Positions 16,205-25,996 of a stretch of DNA of 38,796 nt are shown piece by piece (position 1 is the stretch's first letter; every line of letters starts with the position of its first letter). Source of the DNA: Actinomycetota bacterium (GTDB lineage Bacteria > Actinomycetota > Acidimicrobiia > Acidimicrobiales > CAIXPF01); NCBI GenBank assembly GCA_016870475.1, contig VGBO01000017.1, positions 1-38,796 of the forward strand, in the 5' to 3' direction. The notes under the pieces are model-generated. The model worked only from the letters and a program-made list of their open reading frames with translations. It had not been told where the DNA came from and did no database searches. The position numbers and the translations under genes were made by a program.

Positions 16205-16210
16205 TACCTT
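16205..16210 (+). promoter_or_regulatory. Possible -10 box (TACCTT) of the luciferase-like gene
   Basis: TACCTT lies 37 bases before the ATG at 16248. The leader carries a G-rich ribosome site (GGGGGCAGGG) next to the start. Confidence 0.35.
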
Positions 16211-16247
16211 CCGGTCCGGAACGCAACAGCACACCTTGGGGGCAGGG

Positions 16248-17399
16248 ATGCGAGTCGGGGCGACGATCTTCAACCAGAACTACGCCGACTGGGACCGGTA
16301 CGAGGCGGAGGAGCGCGGCGAGTCCGTCCCGTCGCGGCCGGCGACGACCGACCGGCAGATCTTCGCCGAAGAGCTCGACATCGCCCGGATCGCAGACGAC
16401 GCCGGATTCGACTCGGTGTGGACGATCGAGCACCACTTCACGCCGTACACGATGGTCACGAACCCGCTGCAGTACCTCACCTACGTGGCAGGCATCACGA
16501 GCAGCGTCGACCTCGGCACGATGGTCACCGTGCTGCCCTGGCACAACCCGGTGCGCGTCGCCGAGGACGTGAACATGCTCGACACGTTCCTCGGCCCGGG
16601 TCGTGAGGTGATCTGCGGGGTCGGGCGCGGCCTCGGTCGACGCGAGTACCAAGGGCTCGGCATCGACCAGAACGAGGCCCGCGGGCGGTTCGACGAATCC
16701 CTCTTGGTGCTGCGCACGCTGCTCGCGACCGGAACGTGCACCTTCGACGGGGAACACTTCCAGGTGAACGACGTCCGCCTCCGCCCCCAGCCCGACCGGG
16801 ACCTCAGCGCGAACCTGTGGTGCGCAGGCGGCACGTCGGAGACCGTGGAGATCATCGCCCGCCACGACGTGCGGCCGCTGATCATCCCCACGACGTCACT
16901 CGACCTCGCGCTGCAGAACGCCCGGCGATACGTGCAGCTCCGCGCCGACAGCGGGGTCACCACACCCGTCGCCACGAAGCTCTCACTGTGGACCTACGTC
17001 GCCGAGACCGAGGAGGCCGCTCGCGAGGGCGCGGAGCGCTACATGGTGGAGTACGCCGACTCGGCGCTCCGCCATTACGAGCTACGCAACGATCACCTCG
17101 GCGACATCAAGGGGTACGAGGCGTACGCCGCGCAGTCCCGGGCCCTCGCCAAGGACGCGTCACCGTTCCTGCGGGGCTTCTACGGCTCCCACCCCTGGGG
17201 CACGCCGGAGCAGGTCATCGCCCGGGCGACCGAGCTCGCCGAGACGTTCGGCACGAACGAGCTCATGTTCGTGTTCCGCTACGGCGGCATGCCGATCGAA
17301 GCGGCGCGACGCAGCATGCGCCTGTTCGCCCGCGAGGTGCTCCCAGCGCTGCAGGCCATCGACCCGGCACCCCTCAGCGTCACCTCGCTCGCAGCCTGA
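16248..17399 (+). CDS. Luciferase-like (LLM) flavin/F420-dependent oxidoreductase
   Basis: This is a 383-residue bacterial-luciferase-like monooxygenase or F420-dependent oxidoreductase with a TIM-barrel fold; the substrate is unknown. Visible family blocks are ELDIARIADDAGFDSVWTIE with the following HHF, GTMVTVLPWHNPVRVAEDVN, the GVGRGLGRREYQGLG loop, RFDESLLVLRTLL and GTPEQVIARATELAETFG. FMN and F420 users cannot be told apart by eye. The ATG at 16248 has a G-rich ribosome site; a TTG at 16236 is less likely. It stands alone between the LysM gene and the convergent BldD-like gene, and a 7-bp hairpin separates the two ends. Confidence 0.87.
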   Translation: MRVGATIFNQNYADWDRYEAEERGESVPSRPATTDRQIFAEELDIARIADDAGFDSVWTIEHHFTPYTMVTNPLQYLTYVAGITSSVDLGTMVTVLPWHNPVRVAEDVNMLDTFLGPGREVICGVGRGLGRREYQGLGIDQNEARGRFDESLLVLRTLLATGTCTFDGEHFQVNDVRLRPQPDRDLSANLWCAGGTSETVEIIARHDVRPLIIPTTSLDLALQNARRYVQLRADSGVTTPVATKLSLWTYVAETEEAAREGAERYMVEYADSALRHYELRNDHLGDIKGYEAYAAQSRALAKDASPFLRGFYGSHPWGTPEQVIARATELAETFGTNELMFVFRYGGMPIEAARRSMRLFAREVLPALQAIDPAPLSVTSLAA

Positions 17400-17401
17400 G
17401 G

Positions 17402-17423
17402 CACCCGCCCGCGTCAGCGGGTG
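17402..17423. terminator. Hairpin between convergent genes
   Basis: CACCCGC at 17402-17408 pairs with GCGGGTG at 17417-17423 across an 8-base loop, between the LLM stop and the end of the BldD-like gene. There is no T tract, so termination strength is uncertain. Confidence 0.45.
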
Positions 17424-17938
17424 ACGCGAAGACCGAGCTCGTCGAGCCGCTCGACCGTGGCGTCGACCGGACTGCCGAGGATCGCCGCGATCGACCGCAG
17501 GTCGTCCCGACGAATCGTGATCTCGCGGCTCGTGAAGTCCTGTCGCATGATCTGGATGGTCGACAGGTACCGACCGAGCATCTCCGTCTCGGGACCCTCG
17601 AGCTCCTCGAGACGGTCGAGATCGATCGTCACCGCGTCACTCTGCTGCGCCCGGGCATCGGCAGAGGCCGCGGCGAACGCCGGCCCACGGTCGGCGGGCA
17701 GCAGCTGATCGACGGGCACGGCGTAGAACCGGGCGAGTCGCTGCAGCCGGGGAACCGAGATCGCCCGCTCGCCACGCTCGTAGGCGCCGAGCACCGACGC
17801 CTTGAACTCCTGCGCGGACGCCGCCTCGACGTCCTGCAGCGAGAGCCGCTTCTGGCGTCGGATCACCCGAAGCCGTTCACCCACCTGCATGCCGTACTGC
17901 GTCGGCACCTCGGCACTCGCTGCGCGTTCGCTCACCAT
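17414..17938 (-). CDS. bldD: BldD-like transcriptional regulator with c-di-GMP-binding signature
   Basis: The 174-residue protein matches Streptomyces BldD from end to end. It has an N-terminal XRE helix-turn-helix (residues 19-81: GERLRVIRRQKRLSLQDVEA, KASVLGAYERGERAISVPRL, FYAVPVDQLLP). A variable linker leads to a C-terminal domain (104-172). In Streptomyces that domain binds tetrameric c-di-GMP through an RxD-X8-RxxD motif. Here Arg132-Gln-Asp134, eight residues, then Arg143-Arg-Asp-Asp146 reproduce it exactly. BldD represses developmental genes when c-di-GMP is high; the targets here are unknown. The start is the ATG at 17938; an upstream extension is unlikely. It is convergent with the luciferase-like gene, and rsmE lies upstream on the same strand. 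Confidence 0.9.
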   Translation of the reverse strand: MVSERAASAEVPTQYGMQVGERLRVIRRQKRLSLQDVEAASAQEFKASVLGAYERGERAISVPRLQRLARFYAVPVDQLLPADRGPAFAAASADARAQQSDAVTIDLDRLEELEGPETEMLGRYLSTIQIMRQDFTSREITIRRDDLRSIAAILGSPVDATVERLDELGLRVTR

Positions 17939-17964
17939 CGGACCCCTACTCCGCACAGCCGGAC

Positions 17965-17977
17965 GCGCGTGACGCGC
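17965..17977. promoter_or_regulatory. Inverted repeat upstream of bldD, possible operator
   Basis: GCGCGT, one base, ACGCGC forms a perfect 6-bp inverted repeat 27-39 bases before the bldD start. It could be an autoregulatory site, but it does not clearly match the published Streptomyces BldD box. Confidence 0.3.
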
Positions 17978-18030
17978 ACGCCGCCCGGCCCCTACGAGCG
18001 GTGAGGTTAGGCCGCACCCCTCCCGGTCGG

Positions 18031-18729
18031 TCAACCGCGCTGCGTGGCGGAGCGGGCGAGCGACAGCATCGCTGCGCCGACGACCGCTGCGGTCTCCACC
18101 CGGAGGACGTGCGCGCCCAGCGTGACCGTCGGCAGCCCGCACCCGAGCTCGGCGTCGCTGAAGCCGCCTTCAGGGCCCACGATCAGGCATCGCACGCCGG
18201 CGTCGACGGCCACACCCCCGGGGGCGGCGAGCGCGGCCCCTTCGAGACGCACCGCATCGGCGAAAGGGATCGGTCCGTGCACGACGGGAAGGAACGCCCG
18301 TCGGCTCTGCGCCGCAGCCGCCCGTGCGATCCGGTCGAGGCGTTCGACGTTGCGCTGCACCTTGTCGGCCGCCCAGGTCACCACCGACCGGTCGACGAGC
18401 AGGAGCTGAAGGTCGTCGACACCACACTCGGTGGCCTTCTGCACCGCCCACTCGGTGCGGTCGCCCTTCACCACCGGCATGCAGATCCTCACCCGGTGCG
18501 GTGGCGCGGCCTCCCGGCACACCGGACCCGTCGGGCGGACCGAAGCGCCGAGAACGGCGCGGCGCCAGGCGCCCGCCCCGTCGCAGAGCACCACGTCGGC
18601 CCCGTCACGCAACCGGAGCACCCGCCGCAGGTGGTGCAGATCGTCGTCGGCGACCGTCGGCTCGTCGCCGTCCACCCCGGCCACGTACAACACCGGCCCG
18701 CGGGAGGACCGCAGGTCGCTCCCCTCCAC
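18031..18729 (-). CDS. rsmE: 16S rRNA m3U1498 methyltransferase RsmE
   Basis: RsmE methylates N3 of U1498 in 16S rRNA, using S-adenosylmethionine in a SPOUT (trefoil-knot) fold. The 232 residues have the N-terminal PUA-like part (DDLHHLRRVLRLRDGADVVL). The knot follows with PVVKGDRTEWAVQKATECGV, LIVGPEGGFSDAEL and VTLGAHVLRVETAA. The start is a GTG at 18729; a later GTG (residue 13) is possible. It lies 17 bases behind dnaJ, as in the hrcA-dnaJ-rsmE order of other actinobacteria. Confidence 0.94.
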   Translation of the reverse strand: MEGSDLRSSRGPVLYVAGVDGDEPTVADDDLHHLRRVLRLRDGADVVLCDGAGAWRRAVLGASVRPTGPVCREAAPPHRVRICMPVVKGDRTEWAVQKATECGVDDLQLLLVDRSVVTWAADKVQRNVERLDRIARAAAAQSRRAFLPVVHGPIPFADAVRLEGAALAAPGGVAVDAGVRCLIVGPEGGFSDAELGCGLPTVTLGAHVLRVETAAVVGAAMLSLARSATQRG

Positions 18730-18746
18730 AGCGTCGCCGTCCCCGC

Positions 18747-19871
18747 TCAGCGGATCGCCGACCGCAGGCGGGCGAAGAACCCGCGACCGGCCTCGGCGAC
18801 CGGTTCGCCCCGCAACTCGGCGAGGCGCCGCAGCAGCTGCTCCTGCTCGTCGTCGAGGCCCTCGGGGGTCTCCACGACGAGCTCGATCAGCAGGTCACCC
18901 CGCCCACGGCCCTGCACCGACGGCACGCCCTTGCCCCGGAGTCGGAGCACGGCACCGGTCTGGGTGCCCCGGGGCACCTCGATCTCCTCCTCACCGTCGA
19001 GGGTGGGGTAGGTGAGCGAAACGCCGAGCGCCGCCTGCGCGAAGGTCAGCGGAAGCCGGTGGTACAGGTTCGCCCCGTCGCGACGCAGGTACTCGTGCGG
19101 CGCGACGGCGATGTGCACGTACAGGTCACCCGCTGCGCCTCCGCGCTGGCCGACCGCCCCTCGACCGCCGAGACGCAGCGTCGTGCCGGCGTCGACCCCG
19201 GCGGGGACGACCACGGTGAACGTGCGGTCGGCCTGCACCCGACCCTCACCACGACAGGTGGTGCACGGTGAGGGAATCAGCTCGCCGGAACCGGAGCACC
19301 GGGCGCACGGCGTCACCGAGACCATCTGGCCGAGGATCGACGGACGAGCCCGTCGGACCTGTCCCGATCCTCCGCATTCGTGGCACGCGGTGACCGTCGA
19401 GCCCTCCGAGGCGCCGCCGCCGGAGCAGTCCTCGCAGGTGACGAGTGTCCGCACCGTGACGCCCCGTTCGACCCCGAACACCGCCTGCTCGAATGTGAGG
19501 TCGACGCGGGTCTCGAGATCCGGCCCTCGGGGCGGTCCAGTGCGGCCCCGGCCACCGGGACCGCGGCCCTGGTTGAACCCGAAGCCGTCCATGAACATGC
19601 CGAGCAGGTCGTCGAGACCGCCGCCGCCGAAGCCCGGGCCGAACCCGCCCGCGCCGGGGTCGTCGGTCCCGAACTGGTCGTAGCGGGCACGGCGTTCCGG
19701 GTCGGAGAGCGTCTCGTAGGCCTTCGAGACCTCCTTGAACCGGGTCTCGGCGCCCGGGTCGGGGTTCACGTCGGGGTGCAGTTCCTTGGCGAGGCGCCGG
19801 TACGCCCGCTTGATCGCCTCCGGCGACGCCGAACGGTCGACGCCGAGGAGCTCGTAGTAGTTCGTGCTCAT
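18747..19871 (-). CDS. dnaJ: Chaperone DnaJ
   Basis: This is an Hsp40 co-chaperone that delivers substrates to DnaK. The 374 residues have a J domain with the HPD motif (32-34) and a Gly/Phe-rich region (about 72-112, including [10 protein letters not shown]). Four zinc repeats follow ([32 protein letters not shown]), then the C-terminal substrate-binding domains. All motifs are intact. The gene starts 10 bases after hrcA and precedes rsmE. The dnaK-grpE genes are not nearby, so this is the hrcA-linked copy often called dnaJ2 in actinobacteria. Confidence 0.97.
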   Translation of the reverse strand: MSTNYYELLGVDRSASPEAIKRAYRRLAKELHPDVNPDPGAETRFKEVSKAYETLSDPERRARYDQFGTDDPGAGGFGPGFGGGGLDDLLGMFMDGFGFNQGRGPGGRGRTGPPRGPDLETRVDLTFEQAVFGVERGVTVRTLVTCEDCSGGGASEGSTVTACHECGGSGQVRRARPSILGQMVSVTPCARCSGSGELIPSPCTTCRGEGRVQADRTFTVVVPAGVDAGTTLRLGGRGAVGQRGGAAGDLYVHIAVAPHEYLRRDGANLYHRLPLTFAQAALGVSLTYPTLDGEEEIEVPRGTQTGAVLRLRGKGVPSVQGRGRGDLLIELVVETPEGLDDEQEQLLRRLAELRGEPVAEAGRGFFARLRSAIR

Positions 19872-19881
19872 CGGGATCCGT

Positions 19882-20880
19882 TCACCCTTCGGACAGTCGG
19901 TTGCCGAGACGCTTGCTCACCACGGCGACCGCGGCGAGGGCTTGCGGATAGTTCATCCTCGTCGGGCCGAGCACCCCGATCGAACCGACGGCGGTCCCGT
20001 CGACGGTATACGGGGCGACGACGATGGAGCACTCGGCGAGCGGTTCCACACCGGTCTCCGAGCCGATCGCCACCCGCAGCCCACGGTCCATGATGTCCCG
20101 GATCAGGGAGACGACCACGTACTGCTCCTCGAGGACGCCGAGGATCGAGCGGACGGTGTCCATCGCATCGAACGCCGTCGCCACGTTCGCCGCGCCGCCG
20201 ACGAACATACGCCCGCCCGCCTCTGCGCCGTCGTCCTGCAGGAGACCGACGACCTGGTCGACGAGGTGGTCGACCACGACGTTGCCGGTGGGGACCACCG
20301 TCACCGGGGCTGCGAGCGGCCGTCCGACGAGCAGCCCGGCGAGGCGGGCGGTGGACGCGCCGAGGTCGACGTCGGAGACATCCGGGTCGACGTCGAGGGG
20401 GTAGCGGTCGACGGCGCCGTCGGAGAGCACGACCACGACGACGGCCAGACGACCTCCGAGCCCGACGACCTGGACGCTGCGCACCGTCGCGGACTCGCGT
20501 TGCGGGGCGACGACCACACCGGCGTAGCTCGTGAGCGACGACAGCAGCCGCGACGTGTCGGCGAGCATCTCCTCGAGCCGGGTGTGGGCCCGATCGAAGA
20601 ACTGCCGCACCGTCCGACTCTCCATCGACCCGAGGTCGGGCTGCGCAAGGTGGTCGACGAAGAACCGGTAGCCCTTCTCGGTCGGCACCCGGCCGGCGCT
20701 CGTGTGCGGCTGGGCGAGGAAGCCTTCGCGTTCGAGGAACGCCATGTCGTTGCGGATCGTCGCGGAGGACACCGGGATCCCGGTCGCGACGACGACGTGG
20801 GAGGACCCGACCGGCTGGGCGGTCTGGATGTACTCCTCGACGATGGCCGAGAGGATGGCGGCTTTGCGGTCATCGAGCAT
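19882..20880 (-). CDS. hrcA: Heat-inducible transcription repressor HrcA
   Basis: HrcA represses heat-shock genes by binding CIRCE elements. The 332 residues have an N-terminal winged helix ([20 protein letters not shown], then [19 protein letters not shown]) followed by [20 protein letters not shown]. The GAF-like C-terminal domain includes [20 protein letters not shown]. No CIRCE repeat (TTAGCACTC-N9-GAGTGCTAA) is visible upstream, so this operon does not look self-repressed. A TAGGAT box lies 23-28 bases before the ATG. Confidence 0.96.
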   Translation of the reverse strand: MLDDRKAAILSAIVEEYIQTAQPVGSSHVVVATGIPVSSATIRNDMAFLEREGFLAQPHTSAGRVPTEKGYRFFVDHLAQPDLGSMESRTVRQFFDRAHTRLEEMLADTSRLLSSLTSYAGVVVAPQRESATVRSVQVVGLGGRLAVVVVVLSDGAVDRYPLDVDPDVSDVDLGASTARLAGLLVGRPLAAPVTVVPTGNVVVDHLVDQVVGLLQDDGAEAGGRMFVGGAANVATAFDAMDTVRSILGVLEEQYVVVSLIRDIMDRGLRVAIGSETGVEPLAECSIVVAPYTVDGTAVGSIGVLGPTRMNYPQALAAVAVVSKRLGNRLSEG

Positions 20881-20902
20881 GGCGGCGCACCTGGAAGCCC
20901 CG

Positions 20903-20908
20903 ATCCTA
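20903..20908 (-). promoter_or_regulatory. -10 box (TAGGAT) of hrcA-dnaJ-rsmE
   Basis: TAGGAT on the minus strand lies 22 bases before the hrcA ATG, in the 31-base gap after lepA, and predicts a short leader of about 15 bases. Confidence 0.45.
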
Positions 20909-20911
20909 TGG

Positions 20912-22693
<1,782 letters not shown>

Positions 22694-22707
22694 GGCAGTC
22701 GGCTGCG

Positions 22708-22713
22708 ACGCTA
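22708..22713 (-). promoter_or_regulatory. -10 box (TAGCGT) of lepA
   Basis: TAGCGT on the minus strand lies 14 bases before the lepA ATG, predicting a leader of a few bases. Confidence 0.45.
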
Positions 22714-22760
22714 CCAGCGGGCCGTCGGCTGCCGAAGTTCCCCTCGGCGGGCGGAGCCGC

Positions 22761-22766
22761 TAGTCT
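22761..22766 (+). promoter_or_regulatory. -10 box (TAGTCT) of rpsT
   Basis: TAGTCT lies 36 bases before the rpsT GTG. The leader contains TAGGAA as a ribosome site, so this gene, unlike many neighbours, is leadered. Confidence 0.5.
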
Positions 22767-22802
22767 TTCGGGGCTTCACGACCGGCGAGCAGTAGGAACC
22801 CC

Positions 22803-23066
22803 GTGGCGAACATCAAGTCCCAGATCAAGCGCAACCGTCAGAACGAAGCCCGTCGGCTTCGCAACAAGGCGACGCGCTCCGAACTGAAGACCCGTCGCAA
22901 GGCTGCGGTGACCCAGGCCGACGCCGGCGTGGAGACCGCCGCCGACGCACTGCGTCAGGCGATCAAGCGCATCGACATGGCCGCCGCCAAGGGTGTGATC
23001 CACAAGAACAAGGCCGCTCGGGACAAGAGCCGGCTGATGGCCCGCATCACCCGCGGCGCCGACTGA
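22803..23066 (+). CDS. rpsT: 30S ribosomal protein S20
   Basis: This is a small-subunit protein that binds 16S rRNA. The 87 residues match S20 throughout (MANIKSQIKRNRQNEARRLR, RKAAVTQADAGVETAADALR, KGVIHKNKAARDKSRLMARI). The start codon is GTG with AGGAA upstream. It is divergent from lepA and convergent with holA, the arrangement also known near mycobacterial rpsT. Confidence 0.98.
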   Translation: MANIKSQIKRNRQNEARRLRNKATRSELKTRRKAAVTQADAGVETAADALRQAIKRIDMAAAKGVIHKNKAARDKSRLMARITRGAD

Positions 23067-23081
23067 ACGACCCGGATCCCC

Positions 23082-24080
23082 TCAGCGTCCGGCGCCGGTG
23101 CGCCGGAGACGCGCCAGTCGCGCAACGAGTACCTCGAGGACGAGTTCGTCGTCCCAGGATGACGCGCCCCGGAGGTCGAGGTCTGCGTCGGCGAGCAGCT
23201 CGACCGCACGCACGATGCCGTCGTGGCCAAGTCGTCGCGCGCCGTCGAGTGCCTTGCGCGCCGGGAACGTCGACCCTTTGATACCGAGCACCTCCGCCGC
23301 GCCGCGCTCGTCGCGGGCCTCGCTGCCGTCGAGCGCGAGCATCCGGTCGACGTGACTCGTGAGGGTCGCCATCACCTGGAGCGCGTGCCGGGTGGTGAGG
23401 ATGCGGCGCACGAGCTCGACGGCGAGGGCTGCGTCGCCCCGGTCGATCGCGTCGGTGAGATCCCACGGTGGGACGCCGCCCGCCTCACCGAGGAACGGGG
23501 TGATCGTGGCCGCGTCGAGGCGTTCCGCGCCGAACACCGCGGCGAGGGTGTCGAGCAGGTTCGGCACCCGGCTGACGTCCTCGCCCACGGTCGATTCGAG
23601 GAGCGCCCGTGCGGCGCCATCGAGCCGCACACCGGCACGGGCGTACTGCTCGTCGTACCAGTCACGTCGCCCGGACTTCCCGCCACCCGGGCCCGTGGTG
23701 ACCGTGCGGGCCCCCGCAGCTGTCAGCGCCGTCTCGAGCGCCTTCGGGATCCGACCGCCGCGCCCCCACGCGATGACGAGGGACGTCGTGTCGAGCGGGT
23801 CGGCGAGATACTCCAGCAGTGGCGTGAGCTGGTCGACCGTCACGTCGTCCGCACCGATCCGCACGACGACCACCCGGCGATCGGTCAGGAACGGCGGCGT
23901 CGACGCAGCGTCGACGAGTGCGCCGATGTCGACCTGGTCGCCGTCGTTCTCGGTGACGACGAGATCACGGTCGCGGTCGCCGACGGCCTCGTCGACCGCA
24001 TGCCGCACAGCGTCACGAAGGAGTACCGGGTCCTCACCTCGGACGAAGACCACCATCGCCGCAGTCGCCGCCGCACCCAT
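23082..24080 (-). CDS. holA: DNA polymerase III delta subunit
   Basis: The delta subunit opens the sliding clamp within the clamp loader. I start at the ATG at 24080, 8 bases after a TAGGTT box, giving 332 residues; the frame stays open upstream into comEC. The sequence shows the delta-subunit layout: VVFVRGEDPVLLRDAVRHAV at the start, then the AAA+-like fold without a working P-loop (FLTDRRVVVVRIGADDVTVD, TSLVIAWGRGGRIPKALETA). The helical collar region follows (LTDAIDRGDAALAVELVRRI). The -10 box shares bases with the comEC stop. Confidence 0.92.
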   Translation of the reverse strand: MGAAATAAMVVFVRGEDPVLLRDAVRHAVDEAVGDRDRDLVVTENDGDQVDIGALVDAASTPPFLTDRRVVVVRIGADDVTVDQLTPLLEYLADPLDTTSLVIAWGRGGRIPKALETALTAAGARTVTTGPGGGKSGRRDWYDEQYARAGVRLDGAARALLESTVGEDVSRVPNLLDTLAAVFGAERLDAATITPFLGEAGGVPPWDLTDAIDRGDAALAVELVRRILTTRHALQVMATLTSHVDRMLALDGSEARDERGAAEVLGIKGSTFPARKALDGARRLGHDGIVRAVELLADADLDLRGASSWDDELVLEVLVARLARLRRTGAGR

Positions 24081-24088
24081 GGCCGCCG

Positions 24089-24094
24089 AACCTA
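24089..24094 (-). promoter_or_regulatory. -10 box (TAGGTT) of holA
   Basis: TAGGTT on the minus strand lies 8 bases before the holA ATG. Its first three bases are the comEC stop codon. The matching -35 position falls inside the 17-bp inverted repeat at 24109-24149. Confidence 0.55.
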
Positions 24095-25996
24095 GCGGGG
24101 CGGCAGGTCGTCGACGGCCGAGGCTTCGCAAGAGCCTCGGCCGTCGACGGCGAACGACGTCGTCCCCGACCGGACCGAGGCCGTGAGTTCGACGTCGTCG
24201 ACGACGAACCGGGCACCGTCGGCGGGTGCGACGAACCGTTCGTGACGCGCCGGGCCGAGGACGAGCGGCGGGTCGAAGCGTTCGAGGAGCGGTTCGACCG
24301 CACGGACCGCCGTCGGCGACGCCGTGGAGAGGGCGAGGACCTCGACGCGCCGCACGCCGGCGGCGCGAAGCTCACGCAACGTCCGGGCACTGTCGACCAC
24401 CCGATCGACGACGAGCACGGTGGCGCCCGACGTCGACGTCGCCGCACGCACCCCGGCTGGCAGGCCGCAGACCGGACCGGGGCCCGCGCCAGGAGACGTC
24501 GCCGCGACGACCGACCCGGCGATCACGAGCGCCATGCCGACCCGTGCGGCACGGCGCCGCGCCCCGACGCCGAGGACGACGATGCCGACGCCCGCAGCGA
24601 CGGTGGTGAGCGTCATCGGACCGAACATCCCGACCGGCAGTCCGGCGGACACCCGAGCAACGCCGTCGATCCAGCCAAGAGCCAGTCGACTCGGCGCATG
24701 CAGCACGCCGGCGACCGGTCCGCCGATCAGACCGGCGAGAAGTCCCACCGATGAGCCCCATGTCATCACGAACGCCACCGCAGGTTCGACGAGCACGTTC
24801 GCCGCCACCGCCACGACCGGCACGACACCCCCGGCCGCGAGCAGGAAGGGTGCCGTCGCCAGCTGCGCCACGATCGGGACGGCGACCGCCAGACGGAACC
24901 AGGTCGGGCCCCGCAGACGCTCCGCAAGAGGCGCCGCACCGACGATGATCGCCGCCGTCGCCGCCACCGAGAGCCTGAACCCGAGCGAGTGCACGAGGAG
25001 CGGGTCGACCACCACCAGTGCGGCGACGGTCACCGCAAGGATCCGTCGCGCTCCCGCAGGACGTCCGAGTGTCCACGCCAGGAGCGCGAACCCGGCCATC
25101 CCCACCGCCCGCAACACCGGCGGTTCGAAACGCGTAACCGTGGCGAACAGGCCGAGCACGACCGTGGCGATGCCGAACCGGGGCCACGGCCGAAGCCGCC
25201 GGAGGACCGGACTCGCGCCGAGGAGCACGAACGCCACGTTCTGCCCGGACACCGCAAGGAGGTGACCGAGGCCGGCCGCAGCGAACGCGTCGCGGACGAG
25301 CGGCCCCTGGTCGCGGTCGTCGCCGACGACGAGCCCCCGCAGGAGCGCGGCGTCGTCCTCGTCGAGGTCGGCGGCGCCCCGGACGAGCAGCCCTCGTAGC
25401 CACGCCGCGATACGCCAGTGCAGCGCGCCGCGGTCGACCATGGAGGCCTCGTCCACCACGACCGCCGCGACAATCCGGTTCGCCGGCCAGGCGGCGATCA
25501 CGGCCCTCGAACGCGGGGCGAGATCCCCGGTGACGTGGAGCCGCGCGCCGGCGCCGACGCCGAGCAGGGTCGCCGCCGCAGGGCCGCGCGCTCGGAGCTC
25601 GACACGCCCCACGGCTGTCGACGCCCTCACCGTCGTCCCCGCGGTCGTCGCCTGCGGGTCGCCGACGAGGGTCACCGTGCCCGAGAACGGCCCGGGTTCC
25701 GGCGGCCGCAGGCCGGCCCACGCGAAGGTCGCCGACCACGTGGCGAGCAGTGCGACAGCAAGGAGGGCGACGCCTCTCGCCCGCGCTCGCGTGGCGATCG
25801 CCACCAGGCCGACGAGCACCGGGCCGACGAGCACCGGCCAGGCGTCGACCTCCGCGCCCGCCGCCGTGTCGGCCCGGTGACCGGAGGCCCACCAGGCGCC
25901 CACCCAGGCGGCGATGGCGAACCCGCAGACCATCCGGTCGCTCCACGCCCCCGACTCCCCCGCGACCGTGGCCCTCTCGGCCGGCGACCCGGTCAT
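24092..25996 (-). CDS. comEC: ComEC-like DNA-uptake channel with degenerate nuclease domain
   Basis: This is the membrane channel that moves transforming DNA into the cytoplasm. The ATG at 25996 overlaps the comEA stop (ATGA) and gives 634 residues. An N-terminal membrane region and OB-like domain (about 25-190) precede the competence domain with GLGHLLAVSGQNVAFVLLGA and many helices (about 230-520). The C-terminal part resembles the usual metallo-beta-lactamase domain (VLVVDRVVDSARTLRELRAA, then GVRRVEVLALSTASPTAVRA). The metal-binding THxHxDH is replaced by STASPTA and the domain is short, so nuclease activity is very unlikely. It precedes holA, as in mycobacteria. Confidence 0.88.
   Translation of the reverse strand: MTGSPAERATVAGESGAWSDRMVCGFAIAAWVGAWWASGHRADTAAGAEVDAWPVLVGPVLVGLVAIATRARARGVALLAVALLATWSATFAWAGLRPPEPGPFSGTVTLVGDPQATTAGTTVRASTAVGRVELRARGPAAATLLGVGAGARLHVTGDLAPRSRAVIAAWPANRIVAAVVVDEASMVDRGALHWRIAAWLRGLLVRGAADLDEDDAALLRGLVVGDDRDQGPLVRDAFAAAGLGHLLAVSGQNVAFVLLGASPVLRRLRPWPRFGIATVVLGLFATVTRFEPPVLRAVGMAGFALLAWTLGRPAGARRILAVTVAALVVVDPLLVHSLGFRLSVAATAAIIVGAAPLAERLRGPTWFRLAVAVPIVAQLATAPFLLAAGGVVPVVAVAANVLVEPAVAFVMTWGSSVGLLAGLIGGPVAGVLHAPSRLALGWIDGVARVSAGLPVGMFGPMTLTTVAAGVGIVVLGVGARRRAARVGMALVIAGSVVAATSPGAGPGPVCGLPAGVRAATSTSGATVLVVDRVVDSARTLRELRAAGVRRVEVLALSTASPTAVRAVEPLLERFDPPLVLGPARHERFVAPADGARFVVDDVELTASVRSGTTSFAVDGRGSCEASAVDDLPPR
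24109..24149. repeat. Perfect 17-bp inverted repeat at the comEC 3' end
   Basis: CGTCGACGGCCGAGGCT (24109-24125), a 7-base loop, and its exact complement (24133-24149) form a very stable hairpin within the last codons of comEC, 15 bases from the holA -10 box. No T tract follows on either strand. It may be an attenuator, a protein-binding site or a terminator-like element. Confidence 0.8.

Noticed and set aside
23072-23092. CCGGA...TCCGG hairpin between rpsT and holA
   Set aside because: The stem is only 5 bp with an 11-base loop and no T tract, and it runs into the holA end.
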